From contig CAZTLI010000336.1 in the NCBI GenBank assembly GCA_964614375.1, positions 1-6,210 on the forward strand: a stretch of DNA of 6,210 nt, read 5' to 3'. Every line of letters begins with the position of its first letter. Position 1 is the stretch's first letter. This DNA is from CAZTLI01 sp964614375. Its GTDB lineage: Bacteria; Chloroflexota; Anaerolineae; Aggregatilineales; Phototrophicaceae. Both the position numbers and the translations under genes were made by a program. Shown here piece after piece: positions 1 through 6,210 of the stretch. The notes under the pieces were generated by a model. That model saw only the letters and a list, made by a program, of their open reading frames with translations, did no database searches and was not told where the DNA came from.

Positions 1-610
1 GCCGTGCGCGGGCATCTTTGTCGATGCGGATAATCGTCGGTTTTTCATGATCGGACAAATCATCGTTGGCTTCAGAATCGTCAACGTTGTCATCTGTACT
101 CGCTGTCGTAGTTGGAGATGATGTTGGAGGCGACGGCGGTGATATGGTTGACTTCAACGCTTCGAGTGTAGCCGCTTGCGCCGCGCGATCACCGGTTAAT
201 AGGACACGGTGGCCGGCGGGATTTCGTTCGCTCAAGTCCCCTGGATCGAACAACGGTGCGCCCGCAATGAGCATTCGAGCCACTTTATCTGGATTCTGGG
301 CAGCAAATGTAGAACACACCAGCGCGCCAAGACCATGCCCAATCACCGCCGCCTTGGGCAACCCCAAATCGGACATAAATTTATCCAACAGGTCTACTTG
401 ATGTTTGAGGCTATACCGCTCGGCATTTTTGCTTGAATCCCCAAATCCATACAAATCTATCGCATAGACGCGATATTTCATCTGCAACTGTTGGATTGTC
501 GGAATCCAGTAGCGCCATGAACCAATCCACCCGTGAACCAGTATCACCGGGCGTCCGCGTCCCAGCACCTCATAATGGACTAGATCACCGCTAACCGTTA
601 TGGCACTCAT
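1..610 (-). CDS. Alpha/beta-hydrolase-fold protein lacking the nucleophile serine, 3' truncated by window edge
   Basis: The first 203 codons are visible and the frame runs open off the left edge. The N-terminal half is a clear alpha/beta-hydrolase fold. It has a strand, then LVHGWIGSWRYW (oxyanion-hole HG motif, residues 24-35), YAIDLYGFGDSS (the usual D-x-x-G-x-G-x-S loop, 49-60), and the nucleophile elbow AVIGHGLGALV (88-98), followed by RMLIAGAPL. In catalytic members the elbow is G-x-S-x-G; here residue 93 is Gly, so the usual serine nucleophile is absent. Residues about 154-190, in the position of the variable cap, are Pro/Ser/Thr-rich and then Asp/Glu-rich. ATG at 610 is the only start after an in-frame TGA at 617-619; the ribosome binding site is weak (GAGAG, 10 bases upstream). 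It lies 37 bases after the receiver stop and is probably in the same operon. The catalytic acid and histidine would lie outside the window. The fold is secure; function is unknown and may be non-catalytic. Confidence 0.9.
   Translation of the reverse strand, partial: MSAITVSGDLVHYEVLGRGRPVILVHGWIGSWRYWIPTIQQLQMKYRVYAIDLYGFGDSSKNAERYSLKHQVDLLDKFMSDLGLPKAAVIGHGLGALVCSTFAAQNPDKVARMLIAGAPLFDPGDLSERNPAGHRVLLTGDRAAQAATLEALKSTISPPSPPTSSPTTTASTDDNVDDSEANDDLSDHEKPTIIRIDKDARAR
41..151 (-). other. Low-complexity insert in the hydrolase-fold protein
   Basis: Codons about 154-190 encode a stretch of Ser, Thr and Pro (ISPPSPPTSSPTTTAST) that passes into an acidic stretch with many Asp and Glu (DDNVDDSEANDDLSDHE). 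Folded sequence appears to resume with KPTIIRIDKD. It sits where the cap domain normally begins and is probably disordered. The reading frame is continuous, with no sign of a frameshift. Confidence 0.75.
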
Positions 611-645
611 AAACCATCAGCTCTCATCAATGGGGTGCAAATCAT
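607..645 (-). other. Possible 12-codon relay ORF spanning the receiver-hydrolase gap
   Basis: The 37-base gap between the receiver stop and the hydrolase start holds a short frame, MICTPLMRADGL. It begins at ATG 645-643, 2 bases after the receiver TGA, and ends in a TGA that overlaps the hydrolase ATG as ATGA. No good ribosome binding site precedes it. If ribosomes restart there, it would couple receiver and hydrolase translation; it may equally be chance. I see no hairpin terminator in the gap, which fits read-through into the hydrolase gene. Confidence 0.25.
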
Positions 646-647
646 AG

Positions 648-1028
648 TCACTTAGCACCGTCAATTTGCTGCAAAATTTCACCGACACGGCGTGTTAATT
701 CATCGGGCGCGAACGGTTTCAGAATATAGGCAATCGCGCCTGCTTCGATACCCGTCTGCACTTCTTCATCCTGTCCCTTTGCCGATAAAAAAACAACCGG
801 GATGTTTTTCAACTCATCCATTTGTTTCATCTGACGGCAGGCTTCATACCCGGTCATCTTCGGCATCCGCACATCCATCATAATGAGGTCTGGTTTTTCC
901 GCTTGTGCTTTATCGACAGCCTCCGCACCATTAGCAGCCTGTGTAATTTGATGACCAGCAAACGTTAGCGTAAAGGCAATTAATTCCCGGATGTCTCGCT
1001 CATCTTCGGCGACCAGAATATGCGCCAT
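648..1028 (-). CDS. Single-domain CheY-like response regulator
   Basis: The 126-residue protein is a lone receiver (REC) domain with no output module, so it must act by binding other proteins or as a phosphate shuttle. The acidic pair is Glu8-Asp9 (VAEDE), the phospho-acceptor is Asp52 (LIMMDVRMP), the switch hydroxyl is Ser82 (VVFLSAKG), the switch aromatic is Tyr101 and the conserved lysine is Lys104 (YILKPF), so all residues needed for phosphorylation are present. The segment before the lysine reads GAIAYILKPF where GADDYLxKPF is more usual. ATG at 1028 is preceded by a strong ribosome binding site. The kinase stop is 2 bases upstream, so the two are almost certainly co-transcribed and translationally coupled, and this kinase is its likely phosphodonor. 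The stop is TGA. The downstream target is unknown. Confidence 0.96.
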   Translation of the reverse strand: MAHILVAEDERDIRELIAFTLTFAGHQITQAANGAEAVDKAQAEKPDLIMMDVRMPKMTGYEACRQMKQMDELKNIPVVFLSAKGQDEEVQTGIEAGAIAYILKPFAPDELTRRVGEILQQIDGAK

Positions 1029-1030
1029 GC

Positions 1031-4000
1031 CTACTCCCCTAGTGTCCCCGTATCGGCAATTACAGCTTCTAGCGTCGATGTCACGCGCCGCGCCTGTCGT
1101 ACTGGCAGCGACACATAGAACGTTGTCCCTTTGCCCACTTCGGATTCAAACCAGATATCGCCATGATGCAGGGTCACCAGTTCTTTGGCAATCGCAAGCC
1201 CGAGACCCGTGCCCGCTACATCCAGTTCGACAGCATGGTCATCATAGCGTTCGAAGCGCCTCCAGATTTTATCGTGGAATTCCTCAGGAATACCCAGACC
1301 CGAATCTGCAACCTGGATTTGTACGCGATGTTTTTCTGCATCCATGCTCACACGCACATCTATCTTACCATTGGCAAGGGTGTAATTAAAGGCGTTCTCC
1401 ACAATGTTGGTAATGACCTGACTCAGTTTATCGCGATCCGCTTCAATATCGGGCACATCGTCACCTATCTTTACCGTCGTGGTGATATTCTTATTGGCAT
1501 TTTGCACCCGATTGCCAATACCCGTGACCACATCATTCACCAATTCGTTGAGATTAATTTGTGTGAAAATCGCACGCTCACCCCGATCAATGTTCGCAAT
1601 TCGCAGCACATCATCCACGAGACCTGTCAACCGTTCGACATTGCTCTTAATCTTGCCAAGTGCATTGTCTTGCTGGTCGCTAAGCTGCCCCGCCGCGCCC
1701 ATCAACAGCAAGTCGGTATAACCCTTAATCGGTGTGAGAGGTGTGCGGAATTCATGCGACACACGGGTGATAAACTCACTCTTGATACGTTCGACTTCAA
1801 CATCACGGGTAATGTCACGGAATACCGATACTGTGCCGAGGAATTGATCGCCAATATAGACAGGCGACAGATTTACACTGACCACAGTATCACCGAGATC
1901 GAGACGGCGGTCTGTGAAATCTTCATCAGGATTTGTTCGCACACGCAGCGACCACGCCCCAATCGCATTCGCCCATAATGCGGGCATGTCACCATACACA
2001 CGGGCGATTTCACCCAGCGATTGACCAACGGCCTGCTCGCGCGGTAGTTGTAATATCCGTTCCGCCGCATTGTTGAACAATACCACTATCTCATTCGCGT
2101 CCGACAGCACCACGCCATCACCAATGCCTTCCAGAATAGCGGAGTTGCGTTCGGCTTCTTCCTGCTCTGCCCGCAGCAAGGTCCCCAAACGCTCGGCTTG
2201 TTCGCGAATGAGCTGATAAAGTTCGGCATTGTTTATCTGGAACGCGACCTGATTGCCGGCTGCAACCAGCAATTTAAGCTGCGATTCGGAGAAGGCGGCA
2301 ACCTCGCGACTGAGCATCACCATAACACCCTGAATGTCGTCATTGGTTTCGAGCAAGACTGCCAGCGCACTACGCCATTCGGCAGCGCCGGGGGCATCCT
2401 TATCCCAATATTCTGCCTCGTATAAATCGGGTATTACCAGCACATGCTCGTTCTGGATAAGCCAGGTGGCTAACCCTTCTGCTGGATGTGCAGGATATTC
2501 ACTATCGCCATTGCCTGTCGATGGAATGGGGTGTAAGGTCGCACGGCTGTACAGCTTGTCCGTGATCGGATTACTGAGCATGATAGCCCCATCATCGGCA
2601 TTCACCGCCTTCGCCACCATACCCAACGCCCGATTCAACAGGCGATCCATTTCCAATGTCCGCGACAATTCAGACGTAATTTGATAGAGCGTATCCAATT
2701 GGTCACGTTCATCTTCGAGTTCGCGGGTTTGTTCTTCAACAACCCGATGCAAATCATCGGCAAAGTTGGTAATACGGGTATACAATCGCGCATTTTGAAT
2801 CGCTGCACCAAGCTGGGACGCAATTGTCGAGAGAATGCGTTCCACATTCACATCAAAGGCGCGAGTACGCTTACTATCGCGTACCGCCAACACACCCATG
2901 ACTTCGTTCGCCGATTCAAGCGGCACGCCCATATAACTCTTCACATCGCCTTCACCATTGGCAATGCCCATGCTCCGACGCAATTCGTCCAGACTATAAT
3001 AATCTGCGCCCAGTGTGAGGGTACGACGATTCTTGATGATGTAAGAAACTTCGTCACTGCCGAGTTTACGCACGGGCCACGTATGTTCTTGATTTTCCAG
3101 CACCACCAGCGGGAAAGTAATTTCCTCTGTTTCGGCATCATAGAGCGCTAGATAGAATTCATTGGCTTCGGTAATCGGCGCCACCTGATCACGCACAATT
3201 TCCAGCATGTCTTCCAAATTCAAAGTTGAGGAAATTGCGCGACTCAGCGCATTAATCGTGAGCAGTTCCTCAAAGTTGGCCGTGGTTTCAGAAGATAGAC
3301 GCGCATTATAGATAGCAATCGCCACCTGTGAACCGAGCGCCTGTGCCAAACGCACTTTTTGCTGGGTGACAGCACGGTCACGGGTTTGTTGTTCCAGTTG
3401 AATGAGGCCGATAGATTGGTCCCGAATCACCAGCGGAACGAGCAGCCGAGCGCCATCCCCAAATTCGCGCAGTTCTTCGACTTCTTGTGGGAACGGGGTA
3501 TCCCCCTCCTCTTCGTCTTCATTATTCAAAATCACAACCACTTCGCGGTCGCGCAGCGCCTGCATACGCGCAGGATATTGTCGCAGGTCAAAGGTTGTGC
3601 CTTTCTGCGTGATGCGGTCCGGGTCGCCATTGCGATTCATATCGACCTGCACCACCAATTCGTTATCCACCTCATCCCAAATCATGATGGCACAATCGTC
3701 CATCTCCAGCGCACTAAACATCAACTCCACAATCGTGCGATAGACCTGTTCCAAATCGAGGGTCAGGGATGTTGCTTGAGCCGCTTCGAGCAGCGTTCCG
3801 AGTTCATTGGTACGATCAAACATCTGCTCGAAGAGGTCGGCGTTCGCCAGCGCAATCGCGACCTGACTACCAAAAGCGAAGGCGACGTTCTGGTCGGATG
3901 GGCTTTCATAATAATTGGGTTGGCGATTATTAATGACAACCATGCCGACCACATGCCCGTGATTGACCAACGGCACCCCCAGCCAACTCTTGGTGTAGGG

Positions 4001-6210
4001 ATCACCGGGCACAAAATTATCCTTAATGCCCTCTTCTGACGAAACGACAATCGCGCGTTGACTTTCGACCAATTGCCGTGTGCGCTCGTTTTCGGCAAAG
4101 CGGATACGCATCCCTAGCTCATAGTCGTCTTCGGGAATGTTATGTGCCCCTTCCAACACCATGTATGAGCCGTTGCGCCGCCACATGGTAATCATGTCGC
4201 AGTCAACAATCTGACCCATTTCTTCCAATGCCAGCGAAATGACCTCATCGCGTTCCAACGACGCCGTAATGCGTGTGGATACATCGGTCAACGCTTGCAG
4301 CTGACTGGCGCGGGTTTGAATGTTCTGTTCCAGCAACGTGCGTTCGGTGACATCTTCGACCAGCAGCACTGCGCCTTGAATCTGCTGTGCCGTATGCAGG
4401 GGATAAATATAGAAATTCTGCACCCGACTAATATCGTCCGGTTGTTGGGATGTATGCCCAAAACGCTCACGATGAATGCCTTCTTCGAGCACTATCCTCA
4501 GGTCTTCATACAGAATATCTTTCCATGCTGGTTGATAGTCGAAGAGATCGCGGCGCGTGGCATCACTCGTCCAGCCATATTGACTCTGCATGAATTCGTT
4601 GGCGCTGATGATACGGCCTGAATTATCCAGCACGACAATACCCTGCTGGATCGATTGCACCACCGAATCGGTCAGAACCTGGAGATTAACGGCCCGATTA
4701 AACAGGCGCGAATTCTGAATAGAACTCGCCATTATCTGGGCTAAACGTCGCAGAAGCGCCCGCAGTTCACTATACGTCTGCCATGTGTGTTCATCATTAC
4801 TACCGAGGTGCATCACACCGAGTGTCTCACCACCCGTCAGCAAGGGCAGCACCAGCGATACGTATTCACCACGCTGCTGCCATGCCTGTAAATCCTCGAA
4901 ATTCGCGCCATCCTTATCGCCGACGCGATACAGATGGTCAACCCGATCATCCAGCGTGCGCGAAAGGGCGGTGTTACCCAATTCGAGGCGATGTTCAGCA
5001 GCGGATATTTTCGCGGTGTCGGCGTCAGCCTCTACGCGATAGACATCATAGCCAAATTCCTCATGGCGCAGCACAACCGTAATGTGGTCGAATGGCAGCA
5101 GCTTGAGGGTTCCCTGCGCGACTGATTCGATGATTTCGCTGCGGTCAAGTGTGCTCGAGATTGTCTCCACAATTTCGTTCAGACGAATCTCTTGTTCAGC
5201 GTTTTCAAGACTGCGCTGATAGAGGCGCGTATTCTCAATCGTGGTTGAGGCTTGATGGGCAAAAATTTCGAGCACCTCAATCACACTGCGGTCAGGCCGG
5301 CGATTGTTATGCGGTCTATCGAGGCTCATCACGCCCAATAAATCACCACCGGCGCTGTTCAACTTCACCAGCAGCATATCGCCATCATGCCAGGCATCTT
5401 TACCGCGTCCATCAAGGGTACGACTGCCATCAAATGCCGTTCCCATCGCAGACATACCAGCGACATGCCAATCTTCCACCTCTTCCATTGGGAAGAAATA
5501 GGATTCGCTGATGCGATATTGTTCTTTGAGCATTTCTGTTGCCTGGTCAAGCGGGAAGGTCAAAGACCGGGACTCTTCAAAGGACTGCAACGGCATCCCT
5601 GCGTGCGCCACACGTTGTAACATGCCGGATTTCCGGTCTGCCAACAACATGACGACGACATCAAAGCCAACACTCTGCTGAACACTATAGGCAATAGCTT
5701 CTAAAATCATCACCGGGTCGGCACTGCTTTGAAGCATTTGACCGAGTTCAAATATGCGATTCAGTTGGTCAACACGCCGGCGCAGACGTTCACTACTTTC
5801 GAGCTGTTCACGATAGCGCACATCATTCCCATACGCAATCGACGCCTTCGTCGCCATCGTCATCAAGAACGCTGCGGCACGATCATCAAAGCGACCCGGA
5901 CTCTCGTCAAACAGATGAATAACACCCACAACCTGGTCAATGTAGAGCACAGCGGCGGCAATAGCTGAATTCATGGTCGATTTCAGCGGTTTCAAGGTGC
6001 TAATTTCATAATTTGCAACCAGCACAGGGTCTGCACCGCGTGTGATAGCCTCACGTTCAATATCGGCTAACTGGTCGCCAAGGTCAGGACTGCCGATACG
6101 GCGTAATACCTCTGGACGGTCAGGATGCGTCCATTCATCGGTAGGCCGCAGCAAAATGACGGTGCTGTGTTTTGCACCTGTCGCACGTTCGACCTCCTCA
6201 CAAATCACAC
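1031..6210 (-). CDS. Giant multi-GAF/PAS sensor histidine kinase, 5' truncated by window edge
   Basis: This is a cytoplasmic-type sensor kinase that should autophosphorylate a histidine and pass the phosphate to the receiver encoded next to it. Residues are numbered from the GTG at 6208, which is the first in-frame start-like codon but probably not the true start: the fragment opens inside a GAF domain (the ICEEVERATGA helix), about 20 residues past where the other GAF repeats begin. Approximate order: GAF 1-123 (cut), GAF 166-324, GAF 343-500, PAS 508-626, GAF 635-793, GAF 803-972, GAF 982-1143, GAF 1171-1331, PAS 1352-1470, HisKA 1470-1540, HATPase_c 1588-1702, then a short tail to Glu1725 and a TAG stop. 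Helical linkers (for example 1148-1180, rich in Glu, Arg and Leu) join the modules. I see no membrane segment and no C-terminal receiver. The ligands are unknown. The kinase call is very secure; the domain borders are estimates. Confidence 0.96.
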   Translation of the reverse strand, partial: VICEEVERATGAKHSTVILLRPTDEWTHPDRPEVLRRIGSPDLGDQLADIEREAITRGADPVLVANYEISTLKPLKSTMNSAIAAAVLYIDQVVGVIHLFDESPGRFDDRAAAFLMTMATKASIAYGNDVRYREQLESSERLRRRVDQLNRIFELGQMLQSSADPVMILEAIAYSVQQSVGFDVVVMLLADRKSGMLQRVAHAGMPLQSFEESRSLTFPLDQATEMLKEQYRISESYFFPMEEVEDWHVAGMSAMGTAFDGSRTLDGRGKDAWHDGDMLLVKLNSAGGDLLGVMSLDRPHNNRRPDRSVIEVLEIFAHQASTTIENTRLYQRSLENAEQEIRLNEIVETISSTLDRSEIIESVAQGTLKLLPFDHITVVLRHEEFGYDVYRVEADADTAKISAAEHRLELGNTALSRTLDDRVDHLYRVGDKDGANFEDLQAWQQRGEYVSLVLPLLTGGETLGVMHLGSNDEHTWQTYSELRALLRRLAQIMASSIQNSRLFNRAVNLQVLTDSVVQSIQQGIVVLDNSGRIISANEFMQSQYGWTSDATRRDLFDYQPAWKDILYEDLRIVLEEGIHRERFGHTSQQPDDISRVQNFYIYPLHTAQQIQGAVLLVEDVTERTLLEQNIQTRASQLQALTDVSTRITASLERDEVISLALEEMGQIVDCDMITMWRRNGSYMVLEGAHNIPEDDYELGMRIRFAENERTRQLVESQRAIVVSSEEGIKDNFVPGDPYTKSWLGVPLVNHGHVVGMVVINNRQPNYYESPSDQNVAFAFGSQVAIALANADLFEQMFDRTNELGTLLEAAQATSLTLDLEQVYRTIVELMFSALEMDDCAIMIWDEVDNELVVQVDMNRNGDPDRITQKGTTFDLRQYPARMQALRDREVVVILNNEDEEEGDTPFPQEVEELREFGDGARLLVPLVIRDQSIGLIQLEQQTRDRAVTQQKVRLAQALGSQVAIAIYNARLSSETTANFEELLTINALSRAISSTLNLEDMLEIVRDQVAPITEANEFYLALYDAETEEITFPLVVLENQEHTWPVRKLGSDEVSYIIKNRRTLTLGADYYSLDELRRSMGIANGEGDVKSYMGVPLESANEVMGVLAVRDSKRTRAFDVNVERILSTIASQLGAAIQNARLYTRITNFADDLHRVVEEQTRELEDERDQLDTLYQITSELSRTLEMDRLLNRALGMVAKAVNADDGAIMLSNPITDKLYSRATLHPIPSTGNGDSEYPAHPAEGLATWLIQNEHVLVIPDLYEAEYWDKDAPGAAEWRSALAVLLETNDDIQGVMVMLSREVAAFSESQLKLLVAAGNQVAFQINNAELYQLIREQAERLGTLLRAEQEEAERNSAILEGIGDGVVLSDANEIVVLFNNAAERILQLPREQAVGQSLGEIARVYGDMPALWANAIGAWSLRVRTNPDEDFTDRRLDLGDTVVSVNLSPVYIGDQFLGTVSVFRDITRDVEVERIKSEFITRVSHEFRTPLTPIKGYTDLLLMGAAGQLSDQQDNALGKIKSNVERLTGLVDDVLRIANIDRGERAIFTQINLNELVNDVVTGIGNRVQNANKNITTTVKIGDDVPDIEADRDKLSQVITNIVENAFNYTLANGKIDVRVSMDAEKHRVQIQVADSGLGIPEEFHDKIWRRFERYDDHAVELDVAGTGLGLAIAKELVTLHHGDIWFESEVGKGTTFYVSLPVRQARRVTSTLEAVIADTGTLGE
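1034..1040 (-). promoter_or_regulatory. Shine-Dalgarno site of the response regulator, inside the kinase end
   Basis: On the minus strand the sequence AGGGGAG lies 5 bases upstream of the receiver ATG and overlaps the last Leu-Gly-Glu codons of the kinase. With the kinase TAG only 2 bases from the ATG, this arrangement supports the chosen start and translational coupling, which would keep kinase and receiver made in a linked ratio. Confidence 0.8.
1103..1799 (-). other. HisKA + HATPase_c catalytic core of the kinase
   Basis: All the boxes of an active histidine kinase can be read here. The H box is SHEFRTPLTPIKGY, with phospho-acceptor His1485 encoded at 1754-1756. It is followed by the second HisKA helix ending in LTGLVDDVLRIANIDRG. 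The N box is NIVENAFNYT (Asn1605), the G1 box DSGLGIP (Asp1635), the F box FERYDD and the G2 box GTGLGLAIAK (1666-1675), and GTTFYVSLP closes the fold. The residues after the histidine (E-F-R-T) match the E-x-x-T/N pattern linked in HisKA kinases to phosphatase activity on the partner receiver, so both kinase and phosphatase states are plausible. No key residue is missing. Confidence 0.96.
1799..2155 (-). other. PAS domain next to the kinase core
   Basis: Residues about 1352-1470 read as a PAS fold. NSAILEGIGDGVVLSD is the first helix-strand unit, FNNAAERILQLPREQAVGQ is the typical N-x-A-A/A-E region, and the domain ends in GTVSVFRDITRDVEVERIKS, the usual PAS exit strand leading into the HisKA helix. 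It sits directly before the dimerisation helix, where PAS modules commonly relay or gate the signal. There is no visible cysteine or histidine that would suggest flavin attachment or heme binding, so the ligand is unknown. Confidence 0.85.
2216..4306 (-). other. Tandem run of four GAF domains (GAF4 to GAF7)
   Basis: Residues about 635-1331 hold four consecutive GAF-like units. Each opens with a helix of the pattern L-x-x-L-x-x-[IA]-[ST]-x-x-[IL]-[ST]-x-[TS]-L-[DEN]: at 637 TDVSTRITASLERDE, at 808 EAAQATSLTLDLEQ, at 984 TINALSRAISSTLNLED and at 1174 LYQITSELSRTLEMDR. Each closes with a helix ending in N-A-x-L: GSQVAIALANADLF (780), GSQVAIAIYNARLS (959), ASQLGAAIQNARLY (1130) and GNQVAFQINNAELY (1318). 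The central strand pair is clear in GAF4 (WLGVPLVNHGHVVGMVVINN) and GAF6 (YMGVPLESANEVMGVLAVRD). GAF domains bind small molecules or mediate dimer contacts. No bilin-binding Cys-His pair is present, so a photoreceptor role is not supported. Confidence 0.88.
4331..4687 (-). other. PAS domain between the two GAF blocks
   Basis: Residues about 508-626 show a PAS entry (VVQSIQQGIVVLDNSGRIIS, then ANEFMQSQYGW) and a clear PAS exit (GAVLLVEDVTERTLLEQNI). The middle is more diverged than in the second PAS domain. It splits the GAF array into an N-terminal group of at least three and a C-terminal group of four, which suggests that the protein grew by adding or duplicating modules. The ligand is unknown. 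Confidence 0.82.
4709..6210 (-). other. N-terminal GAF block: GAF1 (partial), GAF2, GAF3
   Basis: Three GAF-like units lie in fragment residues 1-500. GAF1 is cut at the window edge and ends near MATKASIAYGNDVRY. GAF2 begins about residue 149-166 (LNRIFELGQMLQSS) and ends at AHQASTTIENTRLY (317-330), with the core strand LLGVMSLDRP. GAF3 begins about residue 343 (NEIVETISSTLDRSEII) and ends at AQIMASSIQNSRLF (490-503), with the core strand TLGVMHLGSN. GAF2 is longer than the others through a polar, glycine-rich loop around residues 255-290. These units are more diverged than GAF4 to GAF7, so the borders are less certain. Confidence 0.8.

Noticed and set aside
66..401. Open frame of 111 codons on the plus strand
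   Set aside because: It is the antisense of the hydrolase-fold gene. The minus-strand frame contains the oxyanion, elbow and loop motifs, so the plus-strand frame is a shadow.
611..647. Transcription terminator or promoter between receiver and hydrolase genes
   Set aside because: The 37 bases show no convincing inverted repeat followed by a T run, and no clear -35/-10 pair, so co-transcription is the simpler reading.
1163..1978. Open frame of 271 codons on the plus strand
   Set aside because: It lies wholly opposite the HisKA, HATPase and PAS2 region of the kinase, whose minus-strand frame shows every expected motif. The plus-strand translation shows no recognisable domain and is best explained as a codon-bias shadow.
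3359..4039. Open frame of 226 codons on the plus strand
   Set aside because: It is opposite GAF4 and GAF5 of the kinase, its His/Gln/Ile-rich translation resembles no family I know, and it has no supporting context.
2216..4306. Phytochrome-like bilin-binding GAF domains
   Set aside because: The GAF units lack the Cys-His chromophore attachment pair, and no phytochrome PHY domain is recognisable.
6206..6208. GTG at 6208 as the true start of the kinase
   Set aside because: The fragment begins inside a GAF helix, and only two bases remain upstream, so there is no room to see a ribosome binding site. A start beyond the window edge is far more likely.

Overview
The window carries one convergent-free block of three genes, all read on the minus strand and tightly spaced, so transcription runs from high to low coordinates. 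Base composition is roughly balanced (near 50% GC by eye). The style of the proteins (a very large soluble kinase built from a long run of GAF domains, followed by a single-domain response regulator) resembles what is common in Chloroflexota, particularly Anaerolineae-like lineages. That taxonomic guess is inference from protein style; no rRNA or marker gene is present to confirm it.

Layout in transcription order. (1) Positions 6210 to 1031: the C-terminal 1725 codons of a giant sensor histidine kinase. Its true start lies beyond the right edge, because the window opens inside a GAF domain. The visible order is GAF (cut), GAF, GAF, PAS, GAF, GAF, GAF, GAF, PAS, HisKA, HATPase_c. (2) Positions 1028 to 648: a 126-residue CheY-like receiver with no output domain, starting 2 bases after the kinase stop and with its Shine-Dalgarno sequence inside the last kinase codons. 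(3) Positions 610 to the left edge: the first 203 codons of an alpha/beta-hydrolase-fold protein, whose nucleophile elbow carries Gly where Ser is expected and which has a Pro/Ser/Thr-rich then acidic insert.

How they may work together: the kinase would integrate signals or ligands bound by its many GAF/PAS modules and autophosphorylate on His1485 (fragment numbering). The adjacent receiver would accept the phosphoryl group on Asp52 and act through protein-protein contact, since it has no DNA-binding or enzymatic domain. The hydrolase-fold protein is probably in the same transcript and could be a non-catalytic partner or an unrelated passenger. Nothing in the window identifies the signal or the final output. 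I saw no tRNA, rRNA, CRISPR, insertion sequence or DNA-level repeat. No promoter for the block is visible, because it would lie beyond the right edge.
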